DNA of 64,000 nucleotides from Pseudomonadota bacterium (GTDB lineage: Bacteria > Pseudomonadota > Gammaproteobacteria > Burkholderiales > Burkholderiaceae_C), in assembly GCA_029779845.1 (NCBI GenBank), contig JAKOZT010000037.1, forward strand, positions 1 through 64,000, written 5' to 3'. The notes under the pieces are model-generated. The model made no database searches, was not told the DNA's origin, and saw only the letters and a program-made list of their open reading frames with translations. Below are positions 42,230 to 51,160 of this stretch, piece after piece (position 1 is the first letter of the stretch; the number at the start of each line of letters is the position of its first letter). The translations under genes and the position numbers were made by a program.

Positions 42230-43231
42230 ATGGACCTGATCGTGCAGCGGCCCGAAGGGCTGTACTGCCCGCCGGGCGACTTCTTCATCGACCCGTGGCG
42301 CCCGGTCGAGCGCGCGGTGATCACGCATGCGCATGCCGACCACGCCCGCCCCGGCCACGCGCACTACCTCGCCGCCGCGCCGGGCGCCGGCGTGCTGCGC
42401 GCCCGGCTGGGCGACATCAGCCTGCAGGCGCTCGCCTACGGCGAGGCGGTAGCGCAACGCGGCGTGCGCGTCAGCCTGCACCCCGCCGGCCACGTGCTCG
42501 GCTCGGCGCAGGTGCGCATCGAACACCGCGGCGAGGTCTGGGTGGCCTCGGGCGACTACTTCGCCAGCGGCGCGGGCGACCACAACCCGACCTGCGCGCC
42601 CTTCGAGCCGCTGCGCTGCGACTGCTTCATCACCGAATCGACCTTCGGCCTGCCGATCTACCGCTGGCGGCCGCAGGCCGAGGTGTTCGCGCAGATCGAC
42701 GCCTGGTGGCGCGCCAACGCCGAGGCCGGCCGCGCCAGCGTGCTGTTCGGCTACAGCTTCGGCAAGGCGCAGCGCGTCCTGGCCGGCGTCGACGCGACGA
42801 TCGCGCCGATCCTCGTGCACGGCGCGGTGGAAACGGTCAACGAGGCTTATCGCGCTGCCGGCGTCGCGCTGCCGGCGACGCAGCTCGCCACCGAGGTCGG
42901 CGACAAGAGCGTGCTGTCGCGCGCGCTGATCGTCGCGCCGCCCTCGGCGGCCGGCTCGGCGTGGATGAAGCGCTTCGGCCACGCCGCCGATGCCTTCGCC
43001 AGCGGCTGGATGCAGCTGCGCGGCGCGCGCCGAAGGCAGGGCGTGGACCGCGGCTTCGTGCTCTCCGACCACGCCGACTGGCCGGGCCTGCAGGCGGCGA
43101 TCGCAGCGACCGGCGCGAGCCGCGTGATCGTCACGCACGGCTACGAGGCGGTGATGGTGCGCTGGCTCGCCGAGCAGGGCTTGCAGGCCGGGTCGTTCAG
43201 CACCGAGTACGGCGCGGAGGAAGCGGCGTGA
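42230..43231 (+). CDS. Ligase-associated DNA exonuclease, metallo-beta-lactamase/beta-CASP fold
   Basis: This 333-residue enzyme has the MBL motif HAHADH (about residues 29-34), HPAGHVLGSAQVRIE, SGDYFASG and the late SDHADWPGL, all typical of the CPSF/SNM1-like exonucleases found beside DNA ligase. It is expected to trim 3' ends or process nucleic acid in an Lhr/ligase repair pathway. ATG 42230 follows the palindromic repeats. The stop overlaps the ligase GTG by 3 nt (GTGA). Confidence 0.9.
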   Translation: MDLIVQRPEGLYCPPGDFFIDPWRPVERAVITHAHADHARPGHAHYLAAAPGAGVLRARLGDISLQALAYGEAVAQRGVRVSLHPAGHVLGSAQVRIEHRGEVWVASGDYFASGAGDHNPTCAPFEPLRCDCFITESTFGLPIYRWRPQAEVFAQIDAWWRANAEAGRASVLFGYSFGKAQRVLAGVDATIAPILVHGAVETVNEAYRAAGVALPATQLATEVGDKSVLSRALIVAPPSAAGSAWMKRFGHAADAFASGWMQLRGARRRQGVDRGFVLSDHADWPGLQAAIAATGASRVIVTHGYEAVMVRWLAEQGLQAGSFSTEYGAEEAA

Positions 43232-44925
43232 AGCGCTTCGCGCGCCTGTACGCCGAGCTGGACGCGAGCACCGCGACGAGCGCGAAGCTCGACGCCTTGC
43301 AGCGCTACTACGCCGAGGCCGCGCCGGCCGACGCGGCCTGGGCCACCTACTTCCTCGCCGGCGGCAAGCCGCGCCAGGCGGCGCCGACCGCGCTGCTGCG
43401 CACGCTCGCCGCGCAGCGGGCGGGCCTTTCCGACTGGCTGTTCGAAGAGTGCTACCAGGCCGTCGGCGACCTCGCCGAGACCATCGCGCTGGTGCTGCCG
43501 CCGCCCGCGCAGGAAAGCGATCTCGGCCTCGCGCAGTGGGTCCAGGAGCGCCTGCTGCCGCTGCGCGGCGCCACGCCCGCCGAGCAGGCCGAACGCCTGG
43601 CGATGTGGTGGAGCGAGCTGGACACGCCGGGCCGCTTCCTGCTCGTCAAGCTGATCGGCGGCGGCTTTCGCGTCGGCGTCAGCAGGCTGCTGGTGCAGCG
43701 CGCGCTGGCGGCGCACGGCGGGCTCGACGCCAAGCTGGTGGCGCAACGCATGATGGGCTTCACCGATGCGCTCGCGCGGCCCGATGCTGCGAGCTTCGCG
43801 GCGCTGATCGCGCCGCCCGGCGAAGGCCGCGCCGCGCCCGGCCAGCCCTACCCGTTCTTCCTCGCGCATGCGCTCGACATCGCGCCGGCCGAGTTCGAGG
43901 CGAAGCTCGGCCCCGTGTCCGACTGGCTGGCCGAATGGAAGTACGACGGCATCCGCGCGCAGATCGTGCGGCGCGAAGGGCAGTGCTGGATCTGGTCGCG
44001 CGGCGAGGAACTGGTGACCGAGCGCTTCCCCGAAGTCGTCGCGGCCGCGCAGGGCCTGGCCGACGGCACGGTGCTCGACGGCGAACTCGTCGCCTGGAAG
44101 GACGGGGCGCTCGCGCCCTTCCAGCTGCTGCAGCAGCGCATCGCGCGCAAGACGCTGACGAAGAAGATCCTCGCCGACGCGCCGGTGGCCTTCATCGCCT
44201 ACGACCTGCTGGAAGCCGACGGCGAGGATGTGCGTGCCCGGCCGCAGCACCAGCGCCGCGCGATGCTCGAAGCCGCGGTGCAGGGTACGCGCCTGCAGCT
44301 CTCGCCGCGGGTGGAAGGCGACTCGTGGGCAGCGCTCGCCGCCGCACGCGAAGGCTCGCGCGAGCGGCGCGTCGAGGGCCTGATGCTCAAGCAGCGCGAG
44401 GCGCGCTACGGCAGCGGCCGCACCCGCAGCGACGGCGCGTGGTGGAAGTGGAAGATCGCGCCGCTCGCGGTCGACGCGGTGCTGGTCTACGCGCAGGCCG
44501 GCCACGGCCGCCGCGCCAGCGTCTACACCGACTACAGCTTCGCGGTGTGGAACCGCGCGCCGCGCGACGCCGCCGAGGCGCGTGCCGTGCTCGACGCCAT
44601 CGAGCGGCGCGAGCCCGCGCAGCCCGGCGCCTTGCAGCTCGTCACCTTCGCGAAGGCGTATTCGGGCCTGAGCGATGCCGAGTTCGCCGAGGTCGACCGC
44701 GTGATCCGCCGCACCACGATCGAGAAGTTCGGCCCGGTGCGCAGCGTCAAGCCTTCGCTGGTTTTCGAGCTGGGCTTCGAGGGCATCGCGTGCAGCCCGC
44801 GCCACAAGAGCGGCATCGCGGTGCGCTTCCCGCGCATGCTGCGCATCCGCCACGACAAGCCGCTGCATGAGGCCGACACCCTGCAGACGCTGGAGGCGCT
44901 GCTGGGCGTAGCATCTCAGGCATGA
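43228..44925 (+). CDS. ATP-dependent DNA ligase (ligase-associated repair type)
   Basis: This 565-residue ATP-dependent ligase has an N-terminal DNA-binding domain (about 1-200). The adenylation domain contains the nucleotidyl Lys motif EWKYDGIRAQ (K238), LDGELVAWK, VEGLMLKQREARYGSGR and WWKWK. A C-terminal OB-fold follows. It complements the essential NAD ligase in repair. Start GTG 43228 overlaps the exonuclease stop (GTGA). In many proteobacteria the next gene is an Lhr-type helicase; here a lipoprotein gene overlaps it (ATGA) and the helicase is 8 kb away. Confidence 0.93.
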   Translation: MKRFARLYAELDASTATSAKLDALQRYYAEAAPADAAWATYFLAGGKPRQAAPTALLRTLAAQRAGLSDWLFEECYQAVGDLAETIALVLPPPAQESDLGLAQWVQERLLPLRGATPAEQAERLAMWWSELDTPGRFLLVKLIGGGFRVGVSRLLVQRALAAHGGLDAKLVAQRMMGFTDALARPDAASFAALIAPPGEGRAAPGQPYPFFLAHALDIAPAEFEAKLGPVSDWLAEWKYDGIRAQIVRREGQCWIWSRGEELVTERFPEVVAAAQGLADGTVLDGELVAWKDGALAPFQLLQQRIARKTLTKKILADAPVAFIAYDLLEADGEDVRARPQHQRRAMLEAAVQGTRLQLSPRVEGDSWAALAAAREGSRERRVEGLMLKQREARYGSGRTRSDGAWWKWKIAPLAVDAVLVYAQAGHGRRASVYTDYSFAVWNRAPRDAAEARAVLDAIERREPAQPGALQLVTFAKAYSGLSDAEFAEVDRVIRRTTIEKFGPVRSVKPSLVFELGFEGIACSPRHKSGIAVRFPRMLRIRHDKPLHEADTLQTLEALLGVASQA

Positions 44926-45668
44926 CGACGACACCCCGCCTGCTGCTCGTCCTGACGCTCGCGACGGCCGCGCTGGCCGGCTGCGGCGAGATCGAGGAGA
45001 GCGAGCCCAAGCCGCGCCTGGACGCGGTCAGCACGCCCGGCACCGACTTCGGCAGCACGCTGCTGGACACGCGCAAGCGCCTCGACTTCCGGCTGCGCAA
45101 CAGCGACGCCGGCCTGGCGCGCGTGAAGCCGCTGGAGGGCATCGTGCCGGCGATCAGCGGCGCGGGCCTCACCTTCAGCCACACCTGCCCGGCGCGGCTC
45201 GACGAAGGCGAGGAGTGTTTCCTCTCCGTCCACTACCAGCCCGCCGCCGCCGGCACGCTGGCCGGCGAGCTGCGCGTGAGCAGCAGCAACGCCGGCGCGG
45301 TGGCGCGCGCGCTGAGCGGCAGCGCGGTCGGCGCGCTCAGCCCGGCCGCCGGCGTGGTGGCCTTCAGCGGCAGCGCCGCCGGCAACTTCGGCACGGTCTC
45401 GCGCGGCAACTCGAAGACGCTCATTTACGTCGTTCGCAACATCGGCAACGCCGACGACGCGATCACGATCACCGGCCCGAGCGGCAGCGGCTGGAGCTTC
45501 AGCGAAGACTGCCCCGACACGCTGGCCGTGGGCGCGAGCTGCAACGTCAGCGTGAGCTTCGCGCCCACGGCCAGCGGCATCTCGGTGCCGACGCCGCTGC
45601 TGGTGCGCGACGCCTACAACGCGGAGTACGGTGCTCTGGCGCTGGACTTGACGGGCACGGGCAGCTAG
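44922..45668 (+). CDS. Lipoprotein with choice-of-anchor D/ASH-like Ig repeats
   Basis: This 248-residue predicted lipoprotein has a lipobox LAGC at C21 after MTTTPRLLLVLTLATAALAG. Two Ig-like repeats follow, the second being NFGTVSRGNSKTLIYVVRNI, then CNVSVSFAPTASG, the pattern of choice-of-anchor D/ASPM-SPD-2-Hydin domains. Six cysteines after the lipobox suggest disulfides. Function unknown. It overlaps the ligase stop by 4 nt (ATGA), so it should be translated with a DNA ligase despite its envelope location. It ends in overlapping convergent stops with the flavin reductase gene. Confidence 0.75.
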   Translation: MTTTPRLLLVLTLATAALAGCGEIEESEPKPRLDAVSTPGTDFGSTLLDTRKRLDFRLRNSDAGLARVKPLEGIVPAISGAGLTFSHTCPARLDEGEECFLSVHYQPAAAGTLAGELRVSSSNAGAVARALSGSAVGALSPAAGVVAFSGSAAGNFGTVSRGNSKTLIYVVRNIGNADDAITITGPSGSGWSFSEDCPDTLAVGASCNVSVSFAPTASGISVPTPLLVRDAYNAEYGALALDLTGTGS

Positions 45669-46201
45669 CGCACCTTCGAACGCAGCCGTATCGTCTCGCC
45701 CGCCACCATGAAGCGGCCGCGCCCGCGGTGGTGCAGCGTGCGCGGCTCCGTCACGCTGGTGTCGACCCAGGCCTGCACGACTTCGAGCACGAAGAAGCCG
45801 TAGCTCGGCACCAGGCGCGTGTCCAGCACGCGGCATTCGAGGCTGGCGTAGCACTCGGCGATCAGCGGCGCGCCCACGTGCTTCGCAGGCCGCGGCGTCA
45901 GGCCGTAGCTGGTGAACTTGTCGACCGCCGTGCCGCTGCTGTTGCCGCAGCGCGCCACGCTGTCGGCGAGCTCCAGCGTCGGGATGTTGATCACGCATTC
46001 GCGCGAGGCCTTCAGCAGCGCGAAGGAGTGGTTGCGGTCGCTGATCACGCAGCCGATCAGCGGCGGCTCGAACTCCAGCATCGCGTGCCAGGACTGCGTC
46101 ATCACGTCGCGCTCGCCGCGGTGCGCGGTGCTGATCAGCAGCACCGGGCCGGGCTCGATCAGCGTGGAGACTTTGGCGAGGGGGAAGGAGCGCTTGGGCA
46201 T
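45665..46201 (-). CDS. Flavin reductase-like FMN-binding split-barrel protein
   Basis: This 178-residue protein matches the flavin reductase-like domain: SFPLAKVSTLIEPGPVLLIS, then TQSWHAMLEFEPPLIGCVIS, ECVINIPTLELADSVARCGN and LECRVLDTRLVPSYGFFVLE. It probably binds FMN and either reduces it or acts as an oxidoreductase; the partner is unknown. It lies alone on the minus strand between the lipoprotein gene and the divergent EamA permease. Confidence 0.85.
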   Translation of the reverse strand: MPKRSFPLAKVSTLIEPGPVLLISTAHRGERDVMTQSWHAMLEFEPPLIGCVISDRNHSFALLKASRECVINIPTLELADSVARCGNSSGTAVDKFTSYGLTPRPAKHVGAPLIAECYASLECRVLDTRLVPSYGFFVLEVVQAWVDTSVTEPRTLHHRGRGRFMVAGETIRLRSKVR

Positions 46202-46244
46202 GGCGCGCAGCTTAGCGCTGCGTCATCGCGCAGAATCCAGCCCC

Positions 46245-47123
46245 ATGCCCTTGACCGCCCTCGCGCTGGTGCTCGCCGCCGCGCTGCTGCATGCGTTGTG
46301 GAACATCGTCGCCAAGCGCGCCGGCGGCGACTCGCGCTTCGCGCTGGTCGTCTCGGTGCAGCTGAGCCTGCTGTGGGCGCCGCTCGGGCTGTGGGTGGCG
46401 TGGAGCGTGGTGCCGGGCTGGGGCTGGCGCGAGTGGGCGGCGATCTTCGCCAGCGCGCTGGTGCACGTGCTGTACTTCACCGCGCTGCTGCGCGGCTACC
46501 GGCTCGCCGACCTCACCGTGGTCTACCCCATCGCGCGCGGCACCGGTCCGCTGCTGAGCGCCGGCGGCGCGGTGCTGCTGCTCGGCGAGCGGCTCACGCT
46601 CTTCGGCCTGGCCGGCGTGGTGCTGGTGGTCGGCGGTGTGTTCCTGATCGCCGGCGGGCCGGGCCTGTGGGCGCGCGCCCACGACGCGGTGCAGCGCGAG
46701 CGCGTGCGCGCCGGCATAGCCTACGGCGCGCTGACCGGCGCGACCATCGCCGCCTACACGCTGATCGACGGCTACGCGGTGACGGTGCTGGCGATCTCCC
46801 CCATCCTGGTCGACTGGCTCGGCAACGTGGTGCGCGTGCCGATGCTGCTGCCCGGCGCGCTGCGCGACCCGGCGGCGATGCGCGAGATCTGGCGCTCGCA
46901 ATGGCGCTACGCGCTGGTGGTGGCGGTGTTCAGCCCGATGGCCTACGTGCTGGTGCTCTACGCGATGCGGCTCGCGCCGGTGTCGCACGTGGCGCCGGCG
47001 CGCGAACTCTCGATGCTGTTCGCCGCGCTGCTCGGCGGCCGCCTGCTCGGCGAGCGCGACCGCGGCTGGCGCATCGCCGGCGCGGGGCTGATCGCGGTGG
47101 GCGTGGTGGCGCTGGCGGCGTGA
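46245..47123 (+). CDS. EamA-family (DMT superfamily) permease
   Basis: This 292-residue membrane protein has ten predicted helices in two EamA repeats. Typical segments are ALLHALWNIVAKRAGG (helix 1), YRLADLTVVYPIARGTGPLL, and APVSHVAPARELSMLFAALL with GGRLLGERD in the second repeat. It is a drug/metabolite exporter of unknown substrate. ATG 46245 is 43 nt from the divergent flavin reductase start. It overlaps the DUF429 gene by 4 nt (GTGA). Confidence 0.88.
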   Translation: MPLTALALVLAAALLHALWNIVAKRAGGDSRFALVVSVQLSLLWAPLGLWVAWSVVPGWGWREWAAIFASALVHVLYFTALLRGYRLADLTVVYPIARGTGPLLSAGGAVLLLGERLTLFGLAGVVLVVGGVFLIAGGPGLWARAHDAVQRERVRAGIAYGALTGATIAAYTLIDGYAVTVLAISPILVDWLGNVVRVPMLLPGALRDPAAMREIWRSQWRYALVVAVFSPMAYVLVLYAMRLAPVSHVAPARELSMLFAALLGGRLLGERDRGWRIAGAGLIAVGVVALAA

Positions 47124-47980
47124 AGGCCGCGCTGTCTCCGCTGCTCGCCGGCATCGACTTCACCAGCCGGCCGACCCGGCGCAAGCCGATCACGGTGGCG
47201 CTCGGTGCGAGCGATGGCGCGAGCGTGCGCCTGGCGCGGCTCGATCGGCACGCGAGCTTCGAGTCCTTCGCGCAGTGGCTGCGAACGCCGGGGCCGTGGC
47301 TGGGCGGGTTCGACTTTCCGTTCGGCCTGCCGCGCGAGCTGGTCGAGACGCTGGGCTGGCCGCGCGAGTGGCGGGCGCTGATGCGCCACTATGCGTCGCT
47401 GTCGCGCGAAGAGATACGCGCCACCTTCGCCGCCTTCTGCGCCGCGCGGCCGGTGGGCGCCAAGTTCGCGCACCGCGCCTGCGACGGGCCGGCCGGTTCG
47501 TCGCCTTCGATGAAATGGGTCAACCCGCCGGTCGCCTACATGCTGCATGCCGGCGTGCCGCTGCTGCTGGAGGCGGGCGTCGACCTGCCCGGGTTGCACG
47601 TGGGTGATGCGTCGCGCATCGCGCTCGAAGCCTACCCGGGCTTGTTGGCGCGCGAGCTGATCGGCCTGCGTTCCTACAAGAGCGACGAGCGCGCCAAGCA
47701 GACACCCGAGCGACTGATCGCGCGCAAGGACCTGATCGATGCGCTGGAGCAGGGCCGCACGCGCCTGGGCCTGCGCCTGCGGATGACGCATGCGCAGCGC
47801 GATGCGCTGGCCGCCGACCCGTCGGGCGACGAACTCGATGCGGTGCTGTGCCTGGTGCAGGCCGCCTGGGCGGCGCGCGAGCCGGGGCATGGCCTGCCGC
47901 GCGATGTCGACCCGCTGGAAGGCTGGATCGTCAGCGCAGCCAGTTCGCCTGCGCCCAGGCCAGCGCCGCGGCGAGGTTGA
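47120..47980 (+). CDS. DUF429 domain protein
   Basis: This 286-residue protein starts at GTG 47120 (GTGA overlap with the permease stop). It has DUF429-like features: an N-terminal GIDFTSRPTRRKPITVAL (RNase H-like first strand), GGFDFPFGLPREL, a VNPPVAYMLH segment, and a C-terminal DELDAVLCLVQAAWAAREPG acidic motif. The family is uncharacterised, with a predicted RNase H-like nuclease fold. Its 3' end overlaps the convergent hydrogenase-protease gene by 50 nt, so the last codons may be less conserved. Confidence 0.78.
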   Translation: MKAALSPLLAGIDFTSRPTRRKPITVALGASDGASVRLARLDRHASFESFAQWLRTPGPWLGGFDFPFGLPRELVETLGWPREWRALMRHYASLSREEIRATFAAFCAARPVGAKFAHRACDGPAGSSPSMKWVNPPVAYMLHAGVPLLLEAGVDLPGLHVGDASRIALEAYPGLLARELIGLRSYKSDERAKQTPERLIARKDLIDALEQGRTRLGLRLRMTHAQRDALAADPSGDELDAVLCLVQAAWAAREPGHGLPRDVDPLEGWIVSAASSPAPRPAPRRG

Positions 47981-48443
47981 GGCGCGCGGCTTCGCTGATC
48001 GCCTCGCCCAGAGCGAAACGCTCGCCGCGGATCGCCAGCAGCGTGGCCGGCGGCGGCGCGCGGCCCTGCACGTCGACGAAGGCCTGCAGCAGCGCGGCGG
48101 GTGACATCGCGTGGCTGCTGAAGCTGGCATCGCGGCGCGGCTGCACGGCCGTCGCTTCGAAGGGCGGCGTGCAGGACAGGCTCGCATCGACGAACAGCAC
48201 ACGCGCGCGGCCGAGCAGGTCGAGCGCGTGCTCGGGTTGCAGCTGGTAGTCGTCCAGGCACTCGACGCCGGGCAGGGCCAGCGCGCGCAGTTGCTCGATG
48301 AACAAGGGCCCGAGCGCATCGTCGCCGCGGCTGGCGTTGCCCCAGCCGAACACGAGGATCGGTGAACCTCCGCCGTTCACCCTGAGCTTGTCGAAGGGCT
48401 CAGCCCGAACGGGGTGAGGGGCAACGGAATTCAGGTTCCTCAT
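47931..48443 (-). CDS. hoxW: Hydrogenase maturation protease (HoxW-like), with repeat-encoded N-terminus
   Basis: This 170-residue endopeptidase of the HycI/HoxM/HybD family should remove the C-terminal peptide of HoxH after nickel insertion. The start motif VFGWGNASRGDDALGP, VDASLS and the SSHAMSP histidine are the likely Ni-sensing residues. ATG 48443 overlaps the hoxH stop (ATGA). Residues 12-24 (PVRAEPFDKLRVN) are encoded by the REP-like palindrome 48373-48412. They lie before the real fold, so the repeat appears inserted in frame at the 5' end. GTG 48380 is an alternative start. Confidence 0.85.
   Translation of the reverse strand: MRNLNSVAPHPVRAEPFDKLRVNGGGSPILVFGWGNASRGDDALGPLFIEQLRALALPGVECLDDYQLQPEHALDLLGRARVLFVDASLSCTPPFEATAVQPRRDASFSSHAMSPAALLQAFVDVQGRAPPPATLLAIRGERFALGEAISEAARLNLAAALAWAQANWLR
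48373..48412. repeat. REP-like palindrome inside the 5' end of the hydrogenase protease gene
   Basis: A 40-bp unit begins CCGTTCACCCTGAGC and ends GCTCAGCCCGAACGG, pairing at 12 of 15 positions around the loop TTGTCGAAGG. This is the widespread proteobacterial intergenic repeat whose translation is the recurring peptide PVRAEPFDKLRVNG. A diverged relative lies at 42141-42185. Confidence 0.85.
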
Positions 48444-49948
48444 CGGTGCAGCGAGCCGTCCGCCGACTTCAGCACCTGGTCGATCACCGCGCCTTGTGCA
48501 TTCACCAGCGCCACGTCCAGCGGCATGCGCCCCAGCGCATGCGTCGCGCACGACAGGCAGGGGTCGTAGGCGCGGATCGCCACCTCGATGCGGTTCAGCA
48601 GCCCCTCGGTGAGTTCGCGCCCGTCGAGGTACTGGCGCGCCACCGCGCGCACCGCCTCGTTCATCGCCTGGTTGTTGTGCGTGGTCGAGACGATCAGGTT
48701 GCAGCGCGTCACGAGGTCGTCGTCGCCGATCTCGTAGTCGTGGATCAGCGTGCCGCGCGGCGCTTCGATGATGCCGACGCCATGTCTGTCGTTTCCGCCG
48801 GTGCGCGTGCCGCTCGAAACGAGGTCGCCGGAGAGGATCGCCGGATCGTCGAGCAGCTGCGCGATCACCTCGGCGCAATGCAGCGCCTCGATCATGCGCG
48901 CCCAATGGTAGGCCAGCGTCGCATGCAGCGGCGCGCCGCTGCCCCAGGCCACGAACTCGCGGCGAGCGGCTTCCGCGCGCGGCGTGGCGATGAAGTCGCA
49001 GTTCTGCACCCGCGCCAGCGGCCCGACGCGGTACCAGCCCGCGTCACGCCCGAGCGAACGCAGGTACGGGAACTTCATGTAGGTCCACGGCTTGACCTCT
49101 TCGTCTATCAGCCCGCGGTAGCCCTGGTCGTCGGCGCCGTCGAGCAGGATCGCGCCGTGTTCGTCTCTTGCGCGCAGCACGCCGTCGTACAGCTCCATCG
49201 CGCCGTCGCGCCGCACCAGCGAGAGCATCTTGGCGGGGAAGCTGCCGAAGCCGTCGTACAGCGCGCGGTTCGCGGCGTGCAGCTGCTGCGCGATCGCCAC
49301 CGCGTCTTCGCTCCACGCGATGATCTGCGCGACGTCGCGCTTCAGCAGCTCGCGGTCTTCCGCGCTGACGTGCCGGTTCATGCCGCCGGGAATCGAGCCG
49401 GTGCCGTGCACGCGCTTGCCGGCGGTGACGCGGATCACCTCCTGGCCGAACTTGCGCAGCATCACGCCCTTCCTCGCGATGTCGGGGTGGGCTTCGATCA
49501 CGCCGACGATGTTGCGCTGGTGCACCTCGGAGTCGAAACCCAGCAGCAGGTCCGGCGAGCTGAGATGGAAGAAGTGCAGCGCATGCGACTGCAGCACCTG
49601 GCCGTAGTGCATCAGCCGGCGGATCGCCTCCGCGCTGGCCGGCACCGGGTGGGCGCCGATCGCGCGGTCCATCGCCTTGCTCGCCGCGAGGTGGTGCGAC
49701 ACCGGGCAGATGCCGCACAGCCGCTGCACCATCACCGGCACTTCCCAGTAGGGCCGGCCCTCGATGAATTTTTCGAAGCCGCGGAATTCGACGATGTGCA
49801 GCCGCACCTGCTGTACGCGGTTGGCGTCGTCGAGCAGGATCGTCACCTTGCCGTGGCCCTCGACACGCGACACCGGGTCGATCGCGACGCGGCGCAGGCC
49901 CTGCGGATTCGTTGCCCTCTCGAGTGAATTCACGAGCGAGTCAGTCAT
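48440..49948 (-). CDS. hoxH: NAD-reducing [NiFe] hydrogenase large subunit HoxH
   Basis: This 502-residue catalytic subunit binds the Ni-Fe centre through RLCGICPVSHH (C78, C81) and DPCLSCATH (C464, C467). A 32-residue tail after H470 is the presumed peptide cut off by the adjacent protease. The N-terminal RVEGHGKVTILLDD and the overall pattern fit group 3 (bidirectional, NAD-linked) hydrogenases. It oxidises H2 or evolves it at the cytoplasmic enzyme. It overlaps hoxY by 8 nt and hoxW by 4 nt. Confidence 0.95.
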   Translation of the reverse strand: MTDSLVNSLERATNPQGLRRVAIDPVSRVEGHGKVTILLDDANRVQQVRLHIVEFRGFEKFIEGRPYWEVPVMVQRLCGICPVSHHLAASKAMDRAIGAHPVPASAEAIRRLMHYGQVLQSHALHFFHLSSPDLLLGFDSEVHQRNIVGVIEAHPDIARKGVMLRKFGQEVIRVTAGKRVHGTGSIPGGMNRHVSAEDRELLKRDVAQIIAWSEDAVAIAQQLHAANRALYDGFGSFPAKMLSLVRRDGAMELYDGVLRARDEHGAILLDGADDQGYRGLIDEEVKPWTYMKFPYLRSLGRDAGWYRVGPLARVQNCDFIATPRAEAARREFVAWGSGAPLHATLAYHWARMIEALHCAEVIAQLLDDPAILSGDLVSSGTRTGGNDRHGVGIIEAPRGTLIHDYEIGDDDLVTRCNLIVSTTHNNQAMNEAVRAVARQYLDGRELTEGLLNRIEVAIRAYDPCLSCATHALGRMPLDVALVNAQGAVIDQVLKSADGSLHR

Positions 49949-50459
49949 AGTGCATCTGCCTGGGCACGAGGCGCGGCGTGCGCCCGGCCATCAGGTCGGT
50001 GAGGAACTGCCAGAACGCATCGGCCGAGGGCGGGCAGCCGGGCAGCGAGTAGTCGACCTGCACCACCTCGTGGATCGGATGCACCTGGTTCAGCAGCAGC
50101 GGCAGCTCGGGGTCGTTCGGCACGCCGCCGGGGTACACCGCTTCGAGCAGCGGGCGCAGCGGCAGGTGGTTGCGCTGCGCCGGCAGGCCGCCGTTGATCG
50201 CGCAGGCGCCCACCGCCACCAGCGTCTTGCAGGCGGCGCGGAAGGCGCGCAGCACCTCGACGTTCTCGGCGTTGCACAGCCCGCCTTCGATCAGCCCGAG
50301 ATCGCATTCGCCCACGGTCTTGATGTCGGTGAGCGGCGAGCGGTCGAACTCGATGTGCTCGATCAGCTCGAGCAGGCGCTCGTCGATGTCGAGGAAGGAC
50401 ATGTGGCAGCCGAAGCAGCCGGCCAGCGAGACGGTCGCCACTTTCAGCTTCTTCGTCAC
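49941..50459 (-). CDS. hoxY: NAD-reducing [NiFe] hydrogenase small subunit HoxY
   Basis: This 172-residue small subunit is short, lacking a TAT signal and the distal cluster domain, as in group 3d enzymes. Proximal [4Fe-4S] ligands appear as CFGCHMSFLDIDE (C15, C18), then VGACAINGG and a PGCPPSADAFWQFL motif. Start GTG 50459 overlaps the hoxU stop (GTGA) and follows AGGAGG. It relays electrons from HoxH to HoxU/HoxF. Confidence 0.95.
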   Translation of the reverse strand: MTKKLKVATVSLAGCFGCHMSFLDIDERLLELIEHIEFDRSPLTDIKTVGECDLGLIEGGLCNAENVEVLRAFRAACKTLVAVGACAINGGLPAQRNHLPLRPLLEAVYPGGVPNDPELPLLLNQVHPIHEVVQVDYSLPGCPPSADAFWQFLTDLMAGRTPRLVPRQMHYD

Positions 50460-51160
50460 GACGCCTCCTGCCGGTCCGCATCCGCCGCCGTGCCTTCGTC
50501 GTAGCGGCGCTGGCCGATAGCGATCACGAAGCCCTGGCGCTTGGGCAGGATCACGCCCACCGGGCAGATGCTGGCGGCGCGGTCGGCCAGCGCCATGTCG
50601 GTGTCGGCGAGCTTGCCGCTCTCGCTGTTGACGACGAGGTGCGCATGGATGCCGTGGCCGGCGATCGCGAAGACGTTCTTGCCGTCGACCTCGCGGCTGG
50701 CGCGCACGCACAGCTCGCACAGGATGCAGCGGTTCAGGTCGAGCAGGATGTCGTCGTGGCTCGCGTCCACCGGGCGCGCCGGATAGAACTCCTCGAAGTG
50801 CGGCCCTTCCATGCCCATCTGGTAGGCGGTGGCCTGCAGCAGGCAGTTGCCGCTCTTCTCGCACGAGGGGCAGAAGTGGTTGCCTTCGATGAAGAGCATC
50901 TGCAGCAGCGTCTTGCGCTGCGCGTTCAGCTCGGCGGTGTCGCTCTCCACCTGCAGGCCCGGCGCGGCGCGCACGCTGCAGGCCGCGCCCATGCGGCCAC
51001 CCGCCTTCACCACGCAGATGCGGCACGAGCCGTGCGCCGCGAAGTCCGGATGCCAGCACAGGTGCGGTATGTAGCGGCCGGCGCGGCGCGCCGCCTGCAG
51101 GAGGGTGTCGCCGGGCTCGAAGGGCAGGTCTTCGCCGTCGAGCGTGAAGACCTCAGCCAT
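50456..51160 (-). CDS. hoxU: NAD-reducing hydrogenase diaphorase small subunit HoxU
   Basis: This 234-residue Fe-S protein resembles the NuoG N-terminus. A [2Fe-2S] ferredoxin domain has [20 protein letters not shown] and the later Cys of GAACSVRA. A His-Cys segment [14 protein letters not shown] follows, then [14 protein letters not shown] with the late ASICPVGV completing a [4Fe-4S] cluster. It wires HoxY to HoxF. It overlaps the hoxF end by 8 nt. Confidence 0.95.
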   Translation of the reverse strand: MAEVFTLDGEDLPFEPGDTLLQAARRAGRYIPHLCWHPDFAAHGSCRICVVKAGGRMGAACSVRAAPGLQVESDTAELNAQRKTLLQMLFIEGNHFCPSCEKSGNCLLQATAYQMGMEGPHFEEFYPARPVDASHDDILLDLNRCILCELCVRASREVDGKNVFAIAGHGIHAHLVVNSESGKLADTDMALADRAASICPVGVILPKRQGFVIAIGQRRYDEGTAADADRQEAS

